From NCBI RefSeq assembly GCF_007833215.1, contig NZ_CP042239.1, forward strand, positions 2,232,001-2,296,000: a DNA stretch of 64,000 nucleotides. The letters are read 5' to 3'. Below the pieces are notes generated by a model. The model searched no databases. It had not been told where the DNA came from and saw only the letters and a list, made by a program, of their open reading frames with translations. Shown piece after piece: positions 61,034 to 64,000 of the stretch. Position numbers and translations under genes: made by a program. The stretch is from Sphingomonas suaedae. Its GTDB lineage: Bacteria; Pseudomonadota; Alphaproteobacteria; Sphingomonadales; Sphingomonadaceae. Each line of letters starts with the position of its first letter. The stretch's first letter is position 1.

Positions 61034-62206
61034 ATGGGGGCCATGGCCGATGCCGATCCGCAACGCAGCACGAAGCAGGGCCGCGAACGGCCGCTGCCCC
61101 TTCCCGGCTGCGTCGCATTGGTGCTGCAGGGCGGCGGCGCGCTGGGCAGCTATCAGGCCGGGGTGATTGAGGCGCTGGCGGAGGCCGATATCGCTCCCGA
61201 TTGGGTCGCTGGCATCTCGATCGGTGCGATCAATGCGGCGATCGTCGCGGGCAACCCGCCCGAACGGCGCGTCGAGCGGCTGAATGCGTTCTGGGACCGG
61301 GTCACCAGCGGCCTGCCCAGCTTCCCGATCTTCCCCCAGGATCAGGTCCGCGAATTCGTCCATGAATGGTCGGCGGCGATGGTGCTGGGTCAGGGAGTCC
61401 CCGGTTTCTTCCATCCCCGCCCGGTGCCACCCTTCTTCGCGACGCCCGGCAGCTGCGCCGCGCTCAGCTATTACGACACCGCCGCATTGCGTGAAACGCT
61501 CGACGCACTGGTCGACTGGGATCTGGTCAACGACGGCCCGGTGCGCCTCTCGGTCGGCGCGGTCGAGATCGAAAGCGGCAATTTCCGCTATTTCGACACG
61601 GCGGACGATCGCATCGACGCGCGCCACATCATGGCCTCGGGCGCGCTGCCGCCGGGACTGCCCCCGGTCGAGATCGACGGGAAATATTATTGGGACGGCG
61701 GCCTCGTCTCCAACACCCCGCTGATCCATGTCCTCGACCATCAGCGCGAAGCGACGCTCGTCTTCCAGGTCGATCTCTTCTCCGCCGCATCGCCGATGCC
61801 CCACACCATCACCGACGTGATGGCGCGGGAAAAGGAAATCCGCTTCTCCAGCCGCACCCGCCAGGTCAGCGACGAACGCCTCAAGCTGCGCAAGGAGCGC
61901 GAGATGATCCGCAAGGTGCTCGCCAAATTGCCCGACAGCCTTGCCGACGACCCCGATGTCGCCGTCCTGCGCGCCGCCGCGAACGAACAGCCGGTCAGCC
62001 TTGTTCACCTGATCTACCGCGCCAATGCCTGGGAGGGCGGGAGTCGCGACTTCGAATTTTCCGCCCGCTCGATGCGCGAGCATTGGCAGGCGGGGCGCGA
62101 AGCGGTCGCCGAAACCATGGCCAATGCCCGCCTGATCGCCAGCAATATCGCCGACGGCCGCACCGCCGCCTTCGACCTTACCCGCCGCCAGCATCCCCAT
62201 CCCTAG
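61034..62206 (+). CDS. Patatin-like phospholipase with DUF3734 C-terminus
   Basis: A 390-residue cytoplasmic lipid hydrolase. The oxyanion loop VLQGGGALGSYQAGV, nucleophile GISIGAINAAIV and catalytic Asp in YWDGGLVSNTPL are all present. The last 130 residues (SSRTRQVSDERLKLRKEREM, GGSRDFEFSARSMREHWQAG) are the DUF3734 tail usual in alphaproteobacterial enzymes, often linked to poly-hydroxybutyrate or membrane lipid turnover. It lies 16 bp before 3-hydroxybutyrate dehydrogenase. ATG 61034 or 61043 may be the start; neither has a strong ribosome site. Confidence 0.87.
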   Translation: MGAMADADPQRSTKQGRERPLPLPGCVALVLQGGGALGSYQAGVIEALAEADIAPDWVAGISIGAINAAIVAGNPPERRVERLNAFWDRVTSGLPSFPIFPQDQVREFVHEWSAAMVLGQGVPGFFHPRPVPPFFATPGSCAALSYYDTAALRETLDALVDWDLVNDGPVRLSVGAVEIESGNFRYFDTADDRIDARHIMASGALPPGLPPVEIDGKYYWDGGLVSNTPLIHVLDHQREATLVFQVDLFSAASPMPHTITDVMAREKEIRFSSRTRQVSDERLKLRKEREMIRKVLAKLPDSLADDPDVAVLRAAANEQPVSLVHLIYRANAWEGGSRDFEFSARSMREHWQAGREAVAETMANARLIASNIADGRTAAFDLTRRQHPHP

Positions 62207-62222
62207 TTTCAGGAGTATCCCC

Positions 62223-63008
62223 ATGTTCCTCAAGGGCAAGTCCGCCATCGTCACCGGCTCCACCTCGGGCATCGGCCTCGCCATCGCCAAGGCGTTCGCG
62301 GCGGAGGGCGCGAGCGTGACGATCAACGGGTTCGGTGACGCGGACGCGATCGAGCAGGAGCGCGTGGGGCTGGAGCAGCTGAGCGGCGCCAAAGCGCTGT
62401 ATGATGCTGCCGATATGAGCAAGCCCGACGCCATCTATGCGATGGTCGAGCGCTGCCACACCGAGCTTGGCGGCCCCGACATCATCGTCAACAATGCCGG
62501 TATCCAGCATGTCGCGGCGATCGAGGACTTTCCCCCGGAGAAATGGGACGCGATCATCGCGATCAATCTCTCCTCCGCCTGGCACATGATGCGTGCCGCG
62601 GTGCCGCATATGAAGGCGGCGAAATGGGGCCGCATCCTCTGCACCGCCTCCGCCCACAGCCTCGTCGCCAGCCCCAACAAATCCGCCTATGTCGCCGCCA
62701 AGCATGGCATTGCGGGACTGACCAAGACGATCGCGCTGGAAACCGCGACCGACGGCATCACCGTCAACTGCATCTCGCCGGGCTATGTCTGGACGCCGCT
62801 GGTCGAGAACCAGATCCCGGACACGATGAAGTCGCGCGGCCTGACCCGCGAGCAGGTGATGAACGACGTGCTCCTCGCCGCGCAGCCGACCAAGGAGTTC
62901 GTCCAGCCCGAACAGGTCGCCGCGCTGGCGCTGTTCCTGTGCCGCGAAGAGGCGAAGGCGATCACCGGCGCCAATTATTCGATGGACGGCGGGTGGACCG
63001 CGGCATGA
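62223..63008 (+). CDS. bdhA: 3-hydroxybutyrate dehydrogenase (SDR family)
   Basis: A 261-residue SDR enzyme that interconverts D-3-hydroxybutyrate and acetoacetate with NAD. TGSTSGIGLAIAKAFA is the cofactor loop, NNAGIQHVAAIEDFP is the diagnostic Bdh sequence, and catalytic Ser and Tyr are in CTASAHSLVASPNKSAYVAA. SPGYVWTPLVENQIPD is also typical. It is placed in one operon with a patatin, suggesting polymer or lipid recycling. Its TGA overlaps the next ATG. Confidence 0.94.
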   Translation: MFLKGKSAIVTGSTSGIGLAIAKAFAAEGASVTINGFGDADAIEQERVGLEQLSGAKALYDAADMSKPDAIYAMVERCHTELGGPDIIVNNAGIQHVAAIEDFPPEKWDAIIAINLSSAWHMMRAAVPHMKAAKWGRILCTASAHSLVASPNKSAYVAAKHGIAGLTKTIALETATDGITVNCISPGYVWTPLVENQIPDTMKSRGLTREQVMNDVLLAAQPTKEFVQPEQVAALALFLCREEAKAITGANYSMDGGWTAA

Positions 63009-63625
63009 AGCCCGCGTTCCCGCTCATCGCAGTGGCGGTCGCACTGTCGCTGGCAGGATGCTCGCGCGGCGGTCTTGCGGGCGAAGCCGGGCCGGAAACC
63101 CGCTGGCGCCAGGTGACCACGGCGCAGGATCGCGACCGGCTGCGTGATTGGCGCAAGGCATGGGTCGAGGCGCTTCCCGCCGCCCGCACCGCCGACAATG
63201 GCGTGATCGCGAGCGAGCGTGCGCTGTTCGAGCCGGATCAGGCGATGCCAAACGCGATGCCGCCAGCGGGCGATTATCGCTGCCGGACCTTCAAGCTCGG
63301 CGCCAAGCGGCCCGGCCTGCGCACCTTCTATGCCCAGCCCTGGTCGCGCTGCCGCATCGGGCGACAGGGCGACATGCCCGTCTTCGCGAAGCTCGAAGGG
63401 ACCCAGCGCCCCTATGGCACGCTCTATGCGGAGACCGATGCCCGGGTGATTTTCCTCGGCGCGCTCGAACTGGGCGACGAAACGACCACGCTCGCTTATG
63501 GCCAGGATGCGAAGCGGGACATGGCGGGTTATGTCGAGCGGATCGGCGTCGGACGCTGGCGGCTCGTCCTGCCCTGGCCCAGCTTCGAATCGCAGCTGGA
63601 CGTAATCGAACTGGTCCCCGCCTGA
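63005..63625 (+). CDS. DUF4893-type lipoprotein
   Basis: A 206-residue lipoprotein (LIAVAVALSLAGC lipobox). The mature part has WRQVTTAQDRDRLRDWRKAW, PPAGDYRCRTFKLGAK, PWSRCRIGRQGDMPVFAKLE, GTQRPYGTLYAETDARVIFL and PWPSFESQLDVIELVPA, the pattern of DUF4893 proteins. Two Cys, in YRCRTF and SRCRIG, may pair. Function unknown. The ATG overlaps the Bdh stop (ATGA). Start confirmed by the signal sequence. Confidence 0.82.
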   Translation: MKPAFPLIAVAVALSLAGCSRGGLAGEAGPETRWRQVTTAQDRDRLRDWRKAWVEALPAARTADNGVIASERALFEPDQAMPNAMPPAGDYRCRTFKLGAKRPGLRTFYAQPWSRCRIGRQGDMPVFAKLEGTQRPYGTLYAETDARVIFLGALELGDETTTLAYGQDAKRDMAGYVERIGVGRWRLVLPWPSFESQLDVIELVPA

Positions 63626-63676
63626 CCCGGGCGCTTGGACATTGCACCGTCGCGTTGGCGGGTTAGGGTAGCGCGC

Positions 63677-64000
63677 ATGAAAATGCTGCTCCTCACCGCC
63701 GCCGCCGCGGGCCTCACGCTTGCCGTCCCCGCCGCTGCGGACAGCGTCCGCGACGCCACCGCACGCGAGCTACCCGCGCTGATGACGCTTTACCGCGACC
63801 TCCACGCCAATCCCGAGCTGAGCCTTGCCGAGGTGAAGACGGCTGCCAAGCTCGCGGCCGAAGCGCGCAAGGCGGGCTACACCGTGACCGAGAAGGTCGG
63901 CGGAACCGGCGTGGTCGCGGTGATGAAGAATGGCGAGGGACCGACGATCCTGATCCGCGCCGATATGGACGGATTGCCGGTGACCGAGGAAACCGGCCTG
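63677..64000 (+). CDS. M20-family amidohydrolase/peptidase, 5' part only
   Basis: The window ends after 108 codons. The start is ATG 63677, encoding a signal peptide (MLLLTAAAAGLTLAVPAAA). DLHANPELSLAEVKTAAKLA, VGGTGVVAVMKNGEGPTILIR and RADMDGLPVTEETG are the N-terminal metal-binding sequences of secreted M20D amidohydrolases (hippurate-hydrolase type). The remainder lies outside. Confidence 0.85.
   Translation, partial: MKMLLLTAAAAGLTLAVPAAADSVRDATARELPALMTLYRDLHANPELSLAEVKTAAKLAAEARKAGYTVTEKVGGTGVVAVMKNGEGPTILIRADMDGLPVTEETGL

Noticed and set aside
1-64000. CRISPR arrays, prophage, rRNA operon or toxin-antitoxin pairs
   Set aside because: No regularly spaced repeats, phage structural genes, rRNA sequence or paired small genes of those types were seen.

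Overview
The window is high-GC DNA from an alphaproteobacterium, most likely a sphingomonad (Sphingomonas or a close relative). The evidence is the large TonB-dependent receptors with an 'EIVVTG'-type TonB box, the FecI/FecR/receptor cassette, the many Tat-exported sugar enzymes, the DUF2171 stress-type protein and the sphingomonad-style palindromic repeats. Genes are densely packed, often with 4-bp ATGA/GTGA overlaps. There is one tRNA gene, one decayed IS remnant and no CRISPR array, rRNA or prophage.

Region 1 (1-19178) is a uronate/pectin utilisation locus. It holds a mannitol-dehydrogenase-family uronate reductase (cut by the window edge), altronate dehydratase, a LacI-type regulator, uronate isomerase UxaC, a DhuI-like RpiB-family isomerase, KduD, KdgK, a type-B carboxylesterase, a pectate lyase, a ThuA-cupin fusion, a TonB-dependent receptor, an alpha/beta hydrolase and a GH43 enzyme. 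Pectin fragments would be cut outside the cytoplasm, imported by the receptor, and funnelled by both the saturated (UxaC, reductase, UxaA) and unsaturated (DhuI, KduD) branches to KDG and then KDPG. Five copies of a TGACACCGGT element sit in front of these transcription units and define a local regulon, probably of the LacI protein. A TetR/cytochrome P450 pair (9202-10991) is embedded in the locus.

Region 2 (19185-29690) has a tight operon of animal-type haem peroxidase, secreted coiled-coil protein, patatin lipoprotein and amidohydrolase. It is divergent from a SARP-like regulator and a FAD oxidoreductase. A decayed IS5-type end and an orphan small ORF close the region. No described system that I recognise explains the operon.

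Region 3 (29686-38592) is an operon of cytochrome c, three TIM-barrel isomerase-like proteins, an MFS transporter, a DUF1080 protein, a Tat-carrying gluconate-2-dehydrogenase subunit-3-like protein and a GMC oxidoreductase, divergent from a Gfo/Idh/MocA oxidoreductase. The set fits a periplasmic 3-keto-glycoside pathway.

Region 4 (38607-49687) starts with a relic of a TonB receptor C-terminus. It continues with a beta-oxidation operon (FadE, FabG4-type reductase, MaoC hydratase, thiolase, acyl-CoA ligase) whose composition resembles the mycobacterial htdX-fabG4-fadA2-fadE5 locus. A BASS transporter, a di-metal hydrolase, a DUF2147 protein and a TetR regulator follow. Copies of a TTGACAnTGATGTC element lie at both ends of the operon.

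Region 5 (49851-57978) is a FecI/FecR/TonB-receptor signalling cassette with a second, atypical outer-membrane barrel and a small secreted protein. Region 6 (58208-64000) is general housekeeping: tRNA-Ala(CGC), DUF2171 protein, GreA/B-type factor, zinc metallopeptidase, patatin, 3-hydroxybutyrate dehydrogenase, DUF4893 lipoprotein and the start of an M20 peptidase.
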